From Miltoncostaea oceani (GTDB taxonomy: Bacteria; Actinomycetota; Thermoleophilia; Miltoncostaeales; Miltoncostaeaceae): a stretch of DNA of 64,000 nt. The notes beneath the pieces were generated by a model. It searched no databases. It was not told the origin of the DNA and saw only the letters and a list, made by a program, of their open reading frames with translations. A program made the position numbers and the translations under genes. The DNA is taken from assembly GCF_018141545.1 (NCBI RefSeq), contig NZ_CP064356.1, positions 2,865,001 through 2,929,000 of the forward strand, given 5' to 3'. Shown here piece after piece: positions 24,792 through 33,104 of the stretch (within the stretch, counting starts at the first letter, position 1; each line of letters begins with the position of its first letter).

Positions 24792-25664
24792 GTGCACGAG
24801 AACGCCCGAGCGAACCGCGCCGCCGCGCTCCTGTCGGTGGCGTCCAACACCGTCCTGATGATCGCGAAGCTGATCGTCGGCCTCCTCACGGGCTCCGTCG
24901 CCGTGCTCTCCGACGCGGCGAACTCCGGCGGGGACCTCGTCGCGTCGGGGATCGCCTTCGCCGGCGTCCGCGCCGCGGCCCGTCCCGCCGACCACGACCA
25001 CCCCTACGGCCACGAGAAGACGGAGAACCTCGCGGCGTTGATCGAGGGGGTGCTGGTGCTGCTCGCGGGGGCGGTCGTCGCCGTCGAGGCGGGGCGCCGG
25101 CTCGTCGACGGCTCCGCGGGTCTCGTCGGCGTCGACCTCGCCGTCGCGGTGATGGTCTTCTCGGCCGTCGCGAACCTGGCGGTGTCGGCGCGGCTGCGGC
25201 GCGTCGCCCGCCGCACGGGGTCCCCCGCCATCGAGGCGGACGCCGCCCACCTCGCCAGCGACGTGTGGACGTCGGGTGGGGCGGCGGTCGGCCTCGTCAT
25301 CGTCGCCGCGACCGGCTGGACCCGGGTGGACGCGGTCGTCGGCGTCGCCATCTCCCTCTACGTCATCTGGATCGGCGCCCGCCTCGCGTGGCGCGCCGCG
25401 CAGGTGCTGCTCGACACGGCCCTCCCGCCGGAGGAGATGCAGGCCATCGAGGTGGTCCTCGCGGGCTTCTCCCGCGACGAGGACATCAGCTTCCACGCCC
25501 TCCGCGGCCGCCGCGCCGGCAGCAAGCGGCACGTCGACCTGCACATGGTGGTCCCCCCCGACACCACCGTCCGCAACGGCCACGCCATGAGCGGCCGGGT
25601 GAAGACCGCGGTCCGCGACGCGTTGCCGAACACCGAGGTCCTCATCCACCTCGAGGACCACTAG
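24792..25664 (+). CDS. Cation diffusion facilitator (metal efflux)
   Basis: 290-residue CDF antiporter that exports divalent metals (Zn, Co, Fe, Mn or Cd) against protons. Six transmembrane segments span about residues 10-190, and a cytoplasmic C-terminal domain follows. Metal-site elements are SDAANSGGD in helix II and HPYGHEKTE after helix III, and DAAHLASDVWTS in helix V, which carries the second Asp pair. The D-x3-D pattern does not fix metal specificity. The GTG start has no clear Shine-Dalgarno. A candidate operator precedes it. Confidence 0.9.
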   Translation: MHENARANRAAALLSVASNTVLMIAKLIVGLLTGSVAVLSDAANSGGDLVASGIAFAGVRAAARPADHDHPYGHEKTENLAALIEGVLVLLAGAVVAVEAGRRLVDGSAGLVGVDLAVAVMVFSAVANLAVSARLRRVARRTGSPAIEADAAHLASDVWTSGGAAVGLVIVAATGWTRVDAVVGVAISLYVIWIGARLAWRAAQVLLDTALPPEEMQAIEVVLAGFSRDEDISFHALRGRRAGSKRHVDLHMVVPPDTTVRNGHAMSGRVKTAVRDALPNTEVLIHLEDH

Positions 25665-25710
25665 CCGGACGTCGGAAGGAGGGCGGCGGCGCGCGGCGAA
25701 CACGCCCGCC

Positions 25711-25905
25711 ATGACGACCCAGACGCTCTCCCACGCCTCCGACGACGACACCCTCCAGGTGTCGCGCGCCGACCTCCGGGCCCCGGCCCCGTCCCGCCGC
25801 CTGGCCGAGATGGACCTCGACCCGCCGTCGGGCCCCGTGCCAGCCGACGTGCTCGCCTACTTCGAGCGCGCCGTCGCCCGCGAACGAGGCCGCCGGGCCG
25901 CCTGA
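25711..25905 (+). CDS. Small ORF, possible hypothetical protein
   Basis: 64 codons from ATG 25711. The product is charged, with proline-rich middle (LDPPSGPVPADVLAYFERAV) and an Arg-rich end. AAGGAGGG occurs at about 25676, but it is over 25 bases from the ATG, too far for normal initiation. It lies between the CDF gene and a long inverted repeat. Codon use is like the neighbours, but I have no homologue in mind, so it may not be translated. Confidence 0.35.
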   Translation: MTTQTLSHASDDDTLQVSRADLRAPAPSRRLAEMDLDPPSGPVPADVLAYFERAVARERGRRAA

Positions 25906-26032
25906 GGTCTTTCTCGGCGGCCGTCCCCGGCGGCAGCCGGTGCCGCCGTCCGCGCCGTCCTCGCGATCAGCGGCGAAGCCGCCGCGAGAGGCGCTTGTCG
26001 CGCTTCGCCGGGGACGGCCGCCGGAAGGACCT
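25905..26032. repeat. Long interrupted inverted repeat (possible structured RNA or terminator)
   Basis: The arm 25905-25932 pairs with 26006-26032 over about 26 bases with one extra base and one mismatch. Inside the loop is a second dyad, CTCGCG with CGCGAG around GCGGCGAAGCCGCCGC (about 25960-25989). The whole 128-base unit fills the gap between the convergent ends at 25905 and 26037. It is far longer than a normal terminator stem. Confidence 0.65.
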
Positions 26033-26036
26033 CTCC

Positions 26037-27248
26037 CTACATCCAGGCACCGCCGCTCAGCACGGGTGACTCCGTGCCGTCGTGCGCGACGCCGGTGACC
26101 GTCACGTCGGGTCCCCCGATCATGAAGTCGATGTGGATCTGGCTGTCGTTGATGCGCCCGGGGTCCTCGCCGGGGGCGCCCTTCGGGTAGCCGGCGCCGA
26201 GGGCGATGTGGCTCGCGGCGTTCTCGTCGAGCAGGGTGTCGTAGAACACGGTCCCGAGGGGGCCGATCCGCCCGCTGCCGTCGACCAGCGCGACCTCCCC
26301 GAGGCGCGTGCCGCCCTCGTCCACGGCGACGCGCGCGCGGAGCGTCTCGGCGCCCGCGTCGGCGGTGATCTCGACGGCCCGCCCGCCCTCGAAGCGCACC
26401 CGGAGGCCCTCGACGACGGTGCCGCCGAGGTCGAGGGGCCGCGTCGACGTGACGACGCCCTCCGTCCGGAGGGGGTCGGGCGTCGTGAAGACCTCCTCCG
26501 TCGGGATGTTGGGGAGGTGCTCCAGGCCGTCGCGGCGGTGGTCGATCCCGCCGACCCACGTCGATCCGGGCAGCAGGCCGACGGTGAGGTCGGTGCCGGG
26601 GCCGCGGAAGCGGAGGGCGGTGAGGCGCCGCTCGTCGAGCCGCGCCGCGGACGCGGCGAGCTCGTCGCCGCGGGCGCGCCACGCCGCCGCGGGATCGGGT
26701 TCGTCGAGGCGGCAGATGTGGGCGATCTGGGTCCACAGCCGCTCCAGCGCCTCGTCGGGCGGGAGGTCGGGGAAGACCACGCCCGCCCACGCCGGGTTGG
26801 GGCAGGGGACGACGGTCCAGTTGATCTTCGCCTCCATCAGCACCGCGATGCCCTCGCGCACCGACGGCAGGCGGTCGCGTCCCGCCCGCACCGGGTCGAC
26901 GTCGTCGAAGAGGCCGGGGGCCGTCGGCCCGGCCAGCGCGATCGTCGCGGCCGCGAGCTCGCCGAGGCCGAGGGCCCGCTGCCCGTACCAGGGGGGCACG
27001 TACTCGAGCGTGTCGTCGGCGGCGTGGCGCAGGCGCGCGAGCTTCACGTGGGGGTCGAACCAGGCGAGGTCGACGAAGCGCGCGCCGCGCTCGTAGGCGG
27101 CCGACGCGATCGCGCGGGCGAGGTCCTCCTGCCCGGGTCGCGCGCCCACCGAGACCACCTGCCCGGGCTGGACGTTGGCCCCCACCTCGACGGCGAGGCG
27201 GGCGAGCTGCTGGATGCGCGGATCCCCCGCGCCGGTGCCGGTCGTCAT
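26037..27248 (-). CDS. Aminopeptidase, M29 family
   Basis: 403-residue metallo-aminopeptidase of the thermophilic M29 (AmpS/PepS/aminopeptidase T) family. Visible signatures are the N-terminal VEVGANVQPGQVV, the metal-binding region NIPTEEVFTTPDP with its Glu, the GGTVVEGLRVRFEGGR segment, and the C-terminal NAASHIALGAGYP and INDSQIHIDFMIG with the His/Asp ligands. These enzymes release N-terminal residues from peptides in the cytoplasm. It ends five bases beyond the long inverted repeat. Confidence 0.93.
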   Translation of the reverse strand: MTTGTGAGDPRIQQLARLAVEVGANVQPGQVVSVGARPGQEDLARAIASAAYERGARFVDLAWFDPHVKLARLRHAADDTLEYVPPWYGQRALGLGELAAATIALAGPTAPGLFDDVDPVRAGRDRLPSVREGIAVLMEAKINWTVVPCPNPAWAGVVFPDLPPDEALERLWTQIAHICRLDEPDPAAAWRARGDELAASAARLDERRLTALRFRGPGTDLTVGLLPGSTWVGGIDHRRDGLEHLPNIPTEEVFTTPDPLRTEGVVTSTRPLDLGGTVVEGLRVRFEGGRAVEITADAGAETLRARVAVDEGGTRLGEVALVDGSGRIGPLGTVFYDTLLDENAASHIALGAGYPKGAPGEDPGRINDSQIHIDFMIGGPDVTVTGVAHDGTESPVLSGGAWM

Positions 27249-27313
27249 GCGCCGATGCTAACGGGCGGGGAGGCAGAGCCCTCCCCGGTGCGCCGGGGAG
27301 GGGAGGGGGCGGG

Positions 27314-27712
27314 CTAGCGGATCGTGAAGTACCGAGCTCCAATGCGGCTGAAGGAGCCGTTGGTCCGGTTCGTGACCGCGACGTTCGCCGAGTAGAGCCC
27401 GTTGGCGAACGTGTCGGGCACCTTGATGTAGGCGTACCCGCAGTAGTCGTAGATGCGTCCGGACACGCGCCGCTGGAAGACCTTGATCGAGCCTGATCCG
27501 TTCTCGTCCCAGATCCGGAAGGTGGACGAGAACGAGTCGGAGAGGTCACCGGTGTAGTCGCAGAAGTTCACCTTGAGCTGGATCTGCCGGCCCTCGTCCT
27601 TCACGTAGAACGAGGAGATGCGGGGTCGGGCGTCGGCGTGCCCGGGGGCGGACAGCGCGATTCCTCCGAGGACCAGGGCGCTGATGACGGCGGCGCAGGC
27701 GGGGCGGAGCAC
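27314..27712 (-). CDS. Small secreted protein, unknown fold
   Basis: 132 residues. Start taken as GTG 27712 because GGAGG lies just upstream and the resulting N-terminus is a signal peptide (ACAAVISALVLGGIALSA, cleavage near HADA). The mature part has a PKD/Ig-like beta pattern with three cysteines (FCDYTG, YDYCGYAYI), ending RIGARYFTIR. It may be an extracellular beta-sandwich. No enzymatic motif. The gene is followed by a short gap and then the aminopeptidase. Confidence 0.65.
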   Translation of the reverse strand: MLRPACAAVISALVLGGIALSAPGHADARPRISSFYVKDEGRQIQLKVNFCDYTGDLSDSFSSTFRIWDENGSGSIKVFQRRVSGRIYDYCGYAYIKVPDTFANGLYSANVAVTNRTNGSFSRIGARYFTIR

Positions 27713-27914
27713 GGGGGCCTCCACGGAGAGTGGTCGATAGTGGGATCCCGATGGTGCGCGTGTCCACCGGATCGCAGACCGTCCCGCGGGGGGGTCTGGC
27801 CACTCGACGGACGGATGGTCGCGTCGCCGGCGCGTGCCGGACCGCCACCCGGTGGCGCCCCCCGCCCGGGTGTGGTGTGCTCGGAGCCCGGAACGTCGGC
27901 AGCGGGAGGCGGAC

Positions 27915-28331
27915 ATGAGCGATCACCCCGACGGGCTCCACGACCTCGTCACCCGGGCGCACATCGCCCGGCGCCTGCACCTCACGCGCGGCGCCCTCGG
28001 GCGCGCCACCGCGGCACCGGGCTTCCCCACCCCCCTCGGGCGGCTCGGCGCCTCCGAGGTGTGGCGCTGGAGCGACGTCCGCGCATGGGCGGAGGGCGCC
28101 GCGGGCTCCCCGCACGGCCCGAGCCCCGAGGGCCTGCGCCTCGCGGGCATCCGCGACCGGTTCCGGGGCGCCGGGTTCCGGCTGAAGCTCGCGCCCGACG
28201 CCGGCGGGGACGGCTGGACGGCGACGCGCGTCGCGCCGGGGCGGCCGTCGAGCTCCGGCGAGGCGTTCCACGGCCGCGACGCGACCGAGGCGGCCGAACG
28301 CGCGCTGGAGTGGCTCGAGACGCACCACTGA
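27915..28331 (+). CDS. AlpA/MerR-like helix-turn-helix protein
   Basis: 138 residues. The N-terminal half (residues 12-60) is laid out like an AlpA/excisionase DNA-binding domain: TRAHIARRLHLTRGALGRATAAPGFPTPLGRLGASEVWRWSDVRAWAEG, broken here only as a description of the order helix, turn, helix and wing ending in the W-rich anchor. The C-terminal half has no known family; it could be a DUF1508-like beta hairpin. ATG 27915 has GGGAGGC upstream. No phage genes are nearby. Confidence 0.6.
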   Translation: MSDHPDGLHDLVTRAHIARRLHLTRGALGRATAAPGFPTPLGRLGASEVWRWSDVRAWAEGAAGSPHGPSPEGLRLAGIRDRFRGAGFRLKLAPDAGGDGWTATRVAPGRPSSSGEAFHGRDATEAAERALEWLETHH

Positions 28332-28337
28332 CGACGG

Positions 28338-28360
28338 GCGGGCGGCGGGGAGCCGCCCGC
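28338..28360. terminator. 9-bp hairpin between convergent genes
   Basis: GCGGGCGGC at 28338-28346 pairs with GCCGCCCGC at 28352-28360 across a five-base loop, between stops at 28331 and 28363. Confidence 0.6.
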
Positions 28361-28362
28361 GG

Positions 28363-29040
28363 TCAGGCCGAGAACCCGGAGATCGCGTCCCCGATCAACG
28401 TCGCGCCGATCACCAGCGCGAGCACCGCGAGGATCACGTCGTTGTGGCGGACCATCCCGTCCTTCACGGCGGCGAGGACCCGGTCTCCGCGGTGGCCGAG
28501 CACGACCGACATGGCGAGCGGCGCCGTCACCCCGAGGGTCGCGACCACGACGAAGAGGGCGAGGGCGACGGCGGCGGACCCCGCGGGCAGCTCGGCCTGG
28601 GCGATCGCCGCGGAACCCGCGACGGCGAGGGCGAGGTTCTTCGGGTTGAGGGCCGACAGCAGCAGGCCCATCCCGGCGGCGCCCCCGGGGCGGAGGCCGT
28701 CGATGCGGCCCATCCAGCCCGGCAGCGCGGGTGTGTCACCGGGCGCCGGCCGGCCCCGCCACTTCGACGCCGCGAGGGCCACGAGCCCGAGGCCGATGGC
28801 GAGCCGCAGCACGCTCACCCACGTGGCGGGCCGACCGGACCCGGTCGCCGCCTCGTCGCCCGCGAGCAGGAGAACCACGACGCCCACCGCGGCGACGCCG
28901 ACGACCGAGGCGAGGGCGAAGACCGCCCCCGTCGCCCGCCCGCCCGGGGCGCCGAGGATGAGGACCATCGCGACCAGGGGGAAGGGGCTGAGGGCGAGGC
29001 CGACCGCGAACGGCAGGCTCTGCCCGATCGCGACGCCCAT
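28363..29040 (-). CDS. GAP-family membrane transporter (LysE-like fold)
   Basis: 225-residue integral membrane protein with six hydrophobic segments. Its pattern (GLALSPFPLVAMVLILGAP, then LSALNPKNLALAVAGS) is that of the GAP/'Sap, sulfolipid-1-addressing' family, related to LysE exporters. Some members act in surface glycolipid transport in mycobacteria; substrate here is unknown. ATG 29040 is chosen; earlier in-frame codons run into the tRNA-Leu gene 39 bases upstream. Confidence 0.82.
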   Translation of the reverse strand: MGVAIGQSLPFAVGLALSPFPLVAMVLILGAPGGRATGAVFALASVVGVAAVGVVVLLLAGDEAATGSGRPATWVSVLRLAIGLGLVALAASKWRGRPAPGDTPALPGWMGRIDGLRPGGAAGMGLLLSALNPKNLALAVAGSAAIAQAELPAGSAAVALALFVVVATLGVTAPLAMSVVLGHRGDRVLAAVKDGMVRHNDVILAVLALVIGATLIGDAISGFSA

Positions 29041-29078
29041 CAGGCGCCCCCGCCCGTGGGCCGGCGGTGCCGTGCCGA

Positions 29079-29160
29079 TGCCGGAGCCGGGGGTCGAACC
29101 CGGACGCCCGAGGGCAGGGGAGTTTAAGTCCCCCGCGTCTACCGATTCCGCCACTCCGGC
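29079..29160 (-). tRNA. tRNA-Leu (anticodon TAA)
   Basis: 82 bases, class II with a long variable arm. The acceptor arms CTCCGGC (29154-29160) and GCCGGAG (29080-29086) pair over seven bases with discriminator A at 29079. The anticodon loop is CTTAAAC between GGGGA and TCCCC stems, giving TAA. The T-arm GGTTCGACCCC is present. No CCA is encoded. It lies between a GAP transporter and a small minus-strand gene. Confidence 0.93.
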
Positions 29161-29203
29161 CGGTGATCAGGCTACCCCAGGCCGCGGGCCGGGGCGCGCG
29201 CGG

Positions 29204-29428
29204 TCAGCGGCCGAAGCTCGCGGCGCCGGGCGTGCGGTCCACGGCGGCGAGCCGGGTGCTCTCGACCGCGGCGGCCCAGCCCTCCGGGATGAGCGGCCAG
29301 CGCGCGAGGATCTCGGCGTGGCGCACGTGGCGCATGTTCGCGCCCGACGCGTGGATCGTGCGACGACCACCCATCACGTCGCCCGCGGCCGTGGCCGGTG
29401 ACGCCGCCTCAGTCCGTGCGATTGCCAT
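29204..29428 (-). CDS. Small protein, paralogue of 54586-54819
   Basis: 74 residues, function unknown. The C-terminal half reads RHVRHAEILARWPLIPE and continues WAAAVESTRLAAV; the same pattern (RHIRHAEILARWPVLPE, WARVIEAGRLA) occurs in a gene 25 kb away. The N-terminal parts differ except for a short R-T-I block. No signal peptide or cysteine is present. It starts 24 bases after the Ppx/GppA stop and is probably in that operon. Shared core across two unlinked loci suggests a real, selected family. Confidence 0.68.
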   Translation of the reverse strand: MAIARTEAASPATAAGDVMGGRRTIHASGANMRHVRHAEILARWPLIPEGWAAAVESTRLAAVDRTPGAASFGR

Positions 29429-29452
29429 CGCCGGGATCCTAGGAGAACCTCG

Positions 29453-30391
29453 TCACGATCGGAACAACCCGGATGAGGGGTTCACCGCCGCGAGGGCCAG
29501 TCCGTCGAGGATGTCCCGCTCGCTGACGGTCATCCGGTCGAGCCCCGCCACCTCCAGGACCGTCGCCGCGATGAGCGCCCCCGCGGGGATCACCTCGGCG
29601 CGCGCCGGCTCGAGGCCGGGCAGCTCCCGGCGCGCCGCGACCGTCATGCCGCAGAGCCGGCCGGTGATCCGCTCCACGGAGTCGCGGTCGAGGACGTGGC
29701 CGTGGACGGCCACCGGGTCGTACCCGCCGAGCTCGATGGCGGCGAGGGTGGTGATGGTGCCGGCCACCCCGACGACGGGGGCCGGCCCCCCGATCCGCTC
29801 GAGCGCGGCGGCGACGAGCAGGCGGGCCTCGTCGCGGAGCGCGTCGATGCCGTCCTCCCCGGGCGGGTCGCCGCGCAGGTGCAGCTCCGACTGCCGGACG
29901 GCGCCGAGCTGCAGGCTGACCCCGGCGCGGGGGCCGTCGCCGGCGCCGCGGACGAGCTCGGTGCTGGCGCCCCCGATGTCCACGACCATGATCTCCTCGT
30001 CGCCGGGGGCCCCGAGCCGCGCACCCGCGAAGGAGCACCGCGCCTCCTGGTCGCCGTCGATCACCGCGAGGACGGCGCCGGTGCGGCGCGCCACGACCTC
30101 CGCGACCTCCGCCCGGTTGGGCGCGTCGCGGACGGCGCTGGTGCCCGCCGCCACCACCCGGGCGGGCGCGAACGCCGCGATGCGCTCCCCGTAGCCGGCG
30201 AGGCAGTCGTCGAGGCGCGCGAGGGCCTCGGCCGCGACGGAGCCGTCGGCGCCGGCGCCCCGGCGCAGGGCCGTCACGGTGCTGATGCGCTCACCCTCCG
30301 GCCCGGCCGGGCCGATCCGCTCGCAGAGCAGGAGCCGGACCGAGTTCGACCCGACGTCCACGACCGCGATGCGGTCGGGAGCGGGTGTCAC
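29453..30391 (-). CDS. Exopolyphosphatase / pppGpp phosphohydrolase (Ppx/GppA)
   Basis: 312 residues. The ASKHA-fold phosphate motifs are DVGSNSVRLLL at about 11-21, GTSAVRDAPN at about 95-104, and DIGGASTELVRG at about 140-151. These proteins remove terminal phosphate from polyphosphate or pppGpp. The short length, without the C-terminal HD domain, is usual in Actinobacteria. GTG 30391 overlaps the stop of the upstream membrane gene (GTGA), so the two are coupled. Confidence 0.92.
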   Translation of the reverse strand: MTPAPDRIAVVDVGSNSVRLLLCERIGPAGPEGERISTVTALRRGAGADGSVAAEALARLDDCLAGYGERIAAFAPARVVAAGTSAVRDAPNRAEVAEVVARRTGAVLAVIDGDQEARCSFAGARLGAPGDEEIMVVDIGGASTELVRGAGDGPRAGVSLQLGAVRQSELHLRGDPPGEDGIDALRDEARLLVAAALERIGGPAPVVGVAGTITTLAAIELGGYDPVAVHGHVLDRDSVERITGRLCGMTVAARRELPGLEPARAEVIPAGALIAATVLEVAGLDRMTVSERDILDGLALAAVNPSSGLFRS

Positions 30392-30720
30392 CGCCCGATG
30401 TAGCGGAGCGGCGCCCGCAGCACCTCGGCCGCCTGGCCGGCGCTGGTGGCCAGCACCCCGAGCGCGGCGGCCCGGCGCTGGAGCGACGCGACGGCCGCGC
30501 CCATCTCGGCCTGGCGGTCCGGCAGCGCCGCGAGCGAGGCCTGCAGGCGGTCGGCCTCGGCGGTCAGCGCCGCGCCCGCCTCCGTCACGCGGGTCTGCGC
30601 GCGGCGCACGACGCGCCACAGCCGGAACCCGGCGATGCCGAGCACCGCCAGACCGGCGACGACGAGCAGGCCGAGCAGGATGGCGGACAGTCCCACCGCG
30701 TTGTCCCAGACGACGTCCAC
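30388..30720 (-). CDS. Membrane protein with coiled coil
   Basis: 110 residues. One transmembrane segment at about residues 10-33 (AILLGLLVVAGLAVLGIAGF) is followed by a long Ala-rich coiled coil (about 38-95). DUF948-like or a phage-shock-type anchor is possible, but no motif decides it. GTG 30720 follows a GATACT box by eight bases, so leaderless initiation is likely. It overlaps ppx by four bases. Confidence 0.7.
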   Translation of the reverse strand: MDVVWDNAVGLSAILLGLLVVAGLAVLGIAGFRLWRVVRRAQTRVTEAGAALTAEADRLQASLAALPDRQAEMGAAVASLQRRAAALGVLATSAGQAAEVLRAPLRYIGR

Positions 30721-30758
30721 GGGGTGCAGTATCGCACCCGGGTATGGTCCGTCCCGCC

Positions 30759-31769
30759 ATGACGGTCGCCGCGCGTCCCGACCCGCGCACACTCCCCCGC
30801 GTCGCCGACGACGCGGAGTTCGTCCCGCCCGAGGCGCTCGCGGGGCGCCCCCACGCACAGGTGGACGGCGCCCGGCTCGACGGCACGGTGCTCTCGTTGT
30901 CGCACTGGCCGGGCAGCGGCACCCCCGACGCCCTGCGGGCCGACACCAGCGCCCTGATCGTCGAGCGCTACCTCGACGCGGGCGCCGCCGGGCCCGAGGT
31001 GCGGCTCGTCAGCACGAACCACTACGACGAGGACGGGCTGCTCGCGATCTGGCTGCTGCGCGAGCGCCCGCCCGCCGGGGCGCCCGCCCGCCGCCTGGCC
31101 GTCGCCGCCGCGGAGGCCGGCGACTTCGGCACCTGGACCGACCCCGCCGCGCCGCGGGTGGCGATCGCCGCGATGGCGATGGCCGAGCGCCGCACGACGC
31201 CGTTCCCCGATGTCGGCCGCATCCTCGCCCGCGCGGGCGGGAGCGACCCGGCGGGCCTCCTGCACCAGGCGATCCTGCCGCGGGTCGCGGGCCTGCTCGC
31301 CGACCCCGACCGCTACCGGATGCTCTGGCGGCCGCGGTGGGACCGCATCGCCGCCGACGTGGCGCTGCTCGACGCCGGGGACGCCGTGATCGACGAGGTC
31401 CCCGACGCGGACCTCGCGATCCTCCGCACCCCCCGCCCCCTCGATCCGATGGCGGTGCACCCCCGCACCCGGCGCATGCGGGTGCTGACCGCGACGCCCG
31501 ACGGCGTCCTCTCCCTCGCCCACCGCTACGAGACCTGGGTCGACTACGTCAGCCGGCCGCTCGCCCCGCGGGTCGACCTGACCCCGCTCGCCGCGCGGCT
31601 GCAACGCGACGAGGCGCGCCCCGTCCGGTGGCTGTTCGAGGGGGTCGGGGCGATCACCCCGCGCCTCCTGCCCGCGGGGCCGGACGGGCGGCCCGCGCCG
31701 ACGTCGTGGGGCGCCGACGCCCTCGCCGACGCGCTCGTGCGCTTCCTCGGGTCGGCGGTGGCGGCGTGA
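30759..31769 (+). CDS. DUF6687-like protein of unknown function
   Basis: 336 residues, soluble. The pattern in the N-terminal third (LSLSHWPGSGTPDALRADTSA, then VSTNHYDEDGLLAIWLLRE) resembles the uncharacterised DUF6687 family. The NHYDEDG stretch is DHH-like and could bind metal, but I do not see a full phosphodiesterase motif set. It has a TATGGT box ten bases before the ATG, divergent from the GATACT box of the gene at 30720. Its stop overlaps the PhzF gene (GTGA). Confidence 0.7.
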   Translation: MTVAARPDPRTLPRVADDAEFVPPEALAGRPHAQVDGARLDGTVLSLSHWPGSGTPDALRADTSALIVERYLDAGAAGPEVRLVSTNHYDEDGLLAIWLLRERPPAGAPARRLAVAAAEAGDFGTWTDPAAPRVAIAAMAMAERRTTPFPDVGRILARAGGSDPAGLLHQAILPRVAGLLADPDRYRMLWRPRWDRIAADVALLDAGDAVIDEVPDADLAILRTPRPLDPMAVHPRTRRMRVLTATPDGVLSLAHRYETWVDYVSRPLAPRVDLTPLAARLQRDEARPVRWLFEGVGAITPRLLPAGPDGRPAPTSWGADALADALVRFLGSAVAA

Positions 31770-32644
31770 GCGCCCTGGCGTGGGTCGACGTCTTCGCGGC
31801 GGGGCCGCTGAGCGGCAACCCCCTGGCGGTGGTCCTCGACGCCGACGACTGGACCGCGGCGCGGATGCAGGCCCTCGCCGCCGAGCTCGGCATCTCCGAG
31901 ACGGCCTTCGTGATCGCCGCCGGGCCGGGCGCCGACCACCGCGTCCGCATCTTCACCCCCGTCCGCGAGCTGCCGATGGCCGGACACCCCGTCGTGGGGA
32001 CGGCGTGGGTGCTCCACGCCGGGGGACGCACCGGCGAGCGCGCCCGCCTCGAGACCGGGGTGGGCGTCATGGCCACCCACGTGCGGGGCGGCGTCGCGAC
32101 CGTCGCCCTCGGTCCCGTCGCGCCGGGCGCGGAGGTCGACCCGTACGAGGCGGCCCGGGCCGTGGGCCTGCCGTCCGCGGCGCGCGCCCGCATCTGGAGC
32201 GCCGGCGTGCCGCAGCTGATGCTGGAGGCCCCCGACGCGACCGCCGTGCGCGACGCGCGGCCCGACCACGACGCCCTCCGCCGGCTCGGCGAGCGCGACG
32301 GATGGGTCGGCGTCAGCCTCTACGCCCTCGACGGGTCCGGGGGTCGGCTCCGCGCCGACGTGCGCCACTTCGCCCCCCTGGTCGGCGTGCCGGAGGACCC
32401 CGTCACGGGGTCCGCGGCGGGGGCCCTCGGCGGGTGCATCGCCGCGGCCCGTGCCCCCGGCGGGGGGGAGCTCGAGATGGTCGTCCGCCAGACCACGGCG
32501 GCGGGTCGCGGTGGCGAGGTCGCCGTGCGCGTCGAGATGACCGGGGACGGCTCCGGACGGGTACGGATCGGCGGGCGGGTCGTCCCCCTCTTCGAGGGAC
32601 GGTTCGTCGACGAGGACGCGGCGCGGGGGGCCTCCGGGAGGTAA
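31766..32644 (+). CDS. PhzF-family isomerase
   Basis: 292 residues of the PhzF/diaminopimelate-epimerase fold. Typical motifs are the N-terminal WVDVFAAGPLSGNPLAVVL, the catalytic Glu in ISETAFV (about residue 45), HPVVGTAWVL near residue 74, and DPVTGSAAGALG near residue 211. Most members act as isomerases of unknown substrate; no phenazine genes are present, so phenazine synthesis is unlikely. Translation is coupled to the upstream gene by a four-base overlap. Confidence 0.92.
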   Translation: MSALAWVDVFAAGPLSGNPLAVVLDADDWTAARMQALAAELGISETAFVIAAGPGADHRVRIFTPVRELPMAGHPVVGTAWVLHAGGRTGERARLETGVGVMATHVRGGVATVALGPVAPGAEVDPYEAARAVGLPSAARARIWSAGVPQLMLEAPDATAVRDARPDHDALRRLGERDGWVGVSLYALDGSGGRLRADVRHFAPLVGVPEDPVTGSAAGALGGCIAAARAPGGGELEMVVRQTTAAGRGGEVAVRVEMTGDGSGRVRIGGRVVPLFEGRFVDEDAARGASGR

Positions 32645-32682
32645 GCTCCCGCGTCCCGGCGATCGGTGCGAGGAGCCGTTCG

Positions 32683-32895
32683 ATGAGCGAGCAGGACGAG
32701 GCACGGAAGCGGATCCACCAGCTCCTGCTCTCGGGTGACAACACCCTGAAGAACCGGGACGACGACGGGCGCCGGGACCGTGCGCGCACGCGCTTCGAGG
32801 AGGCGCGCGCCGTGGCCGAGGGCGCCGGGCTGGACGACGCCCTGACGATCATCGACCGTCGCCTCGCGCTGCTGGGGACGCCGGATGAGGCGTAG
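32683..32895 (+). CDS. Small charged helical protein
   Basis: 70 residues, unknown function. Almost entirely predicted helix with heavy charge (RKRIHQLLLSGDNTLKNRDD, RARTRFEEARAVAEGAGL). ATG 32683 follows AGGAG at nine bases. The same-strand gene after it overlaps by 11 bases. A TPR-like or DNA-associated helical hairpin is conceivable. No cysteines. Confidence 0.65.
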   Translation: MSEQDEARKRIHQLLLSGDNTLKNRDDDGRRDRARTRFEEARAVAEGAGLDDALTIIDRRLALLGTPDEA

Positions 32896-33097
32896 GGCCT
32901 CCGAAGGCCCCGGGGACTGCGCCGTCTGCGGCCGCGTCGTGCTGCCCGGCGAGCCCGTGCACCACTTCGTGGAGCCGTCGCGGGGGAGCCGCCAGCGGGT
33001 CGTCTGCCCGCTCTGCCACCGCCGCGCCGCCGCGCAGGGGTGGGTGCGCACCGGCGGCTCGCGCGACCATCTCGACCGGAGCGCGCCTGCCGCCTGA
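32885..33097 (+). CDS. Small zinc-ribbon protein
   Basis: 70 residues with two CxxC-type pairs, CAVC near residue 12 and CPLC near residue 41, the second followed by His. This predicts a zinc ribbon. It begins inside the preceding gene (11-base overlap) and ends just before the first ArsA ATPase, so all may be one operon. The short length suggests an adaptor rather than an enzyme. Confidence 0.6.
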   Translation: MRRRASEGPGDCAVCGRVVLPGEPVHHFVEPSRGSRQRVVCPLCHRRAAAQGWVRTGGSRDHLDRSAPAA

Positions 33098-33104
33098 GGC
33101 GCGC

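Noticed and set aside
31766-32644. Phenazine biosynthesis
   Set aside because: PhzF alone is a broad isomerase family; no phzA-G genes are nearby.
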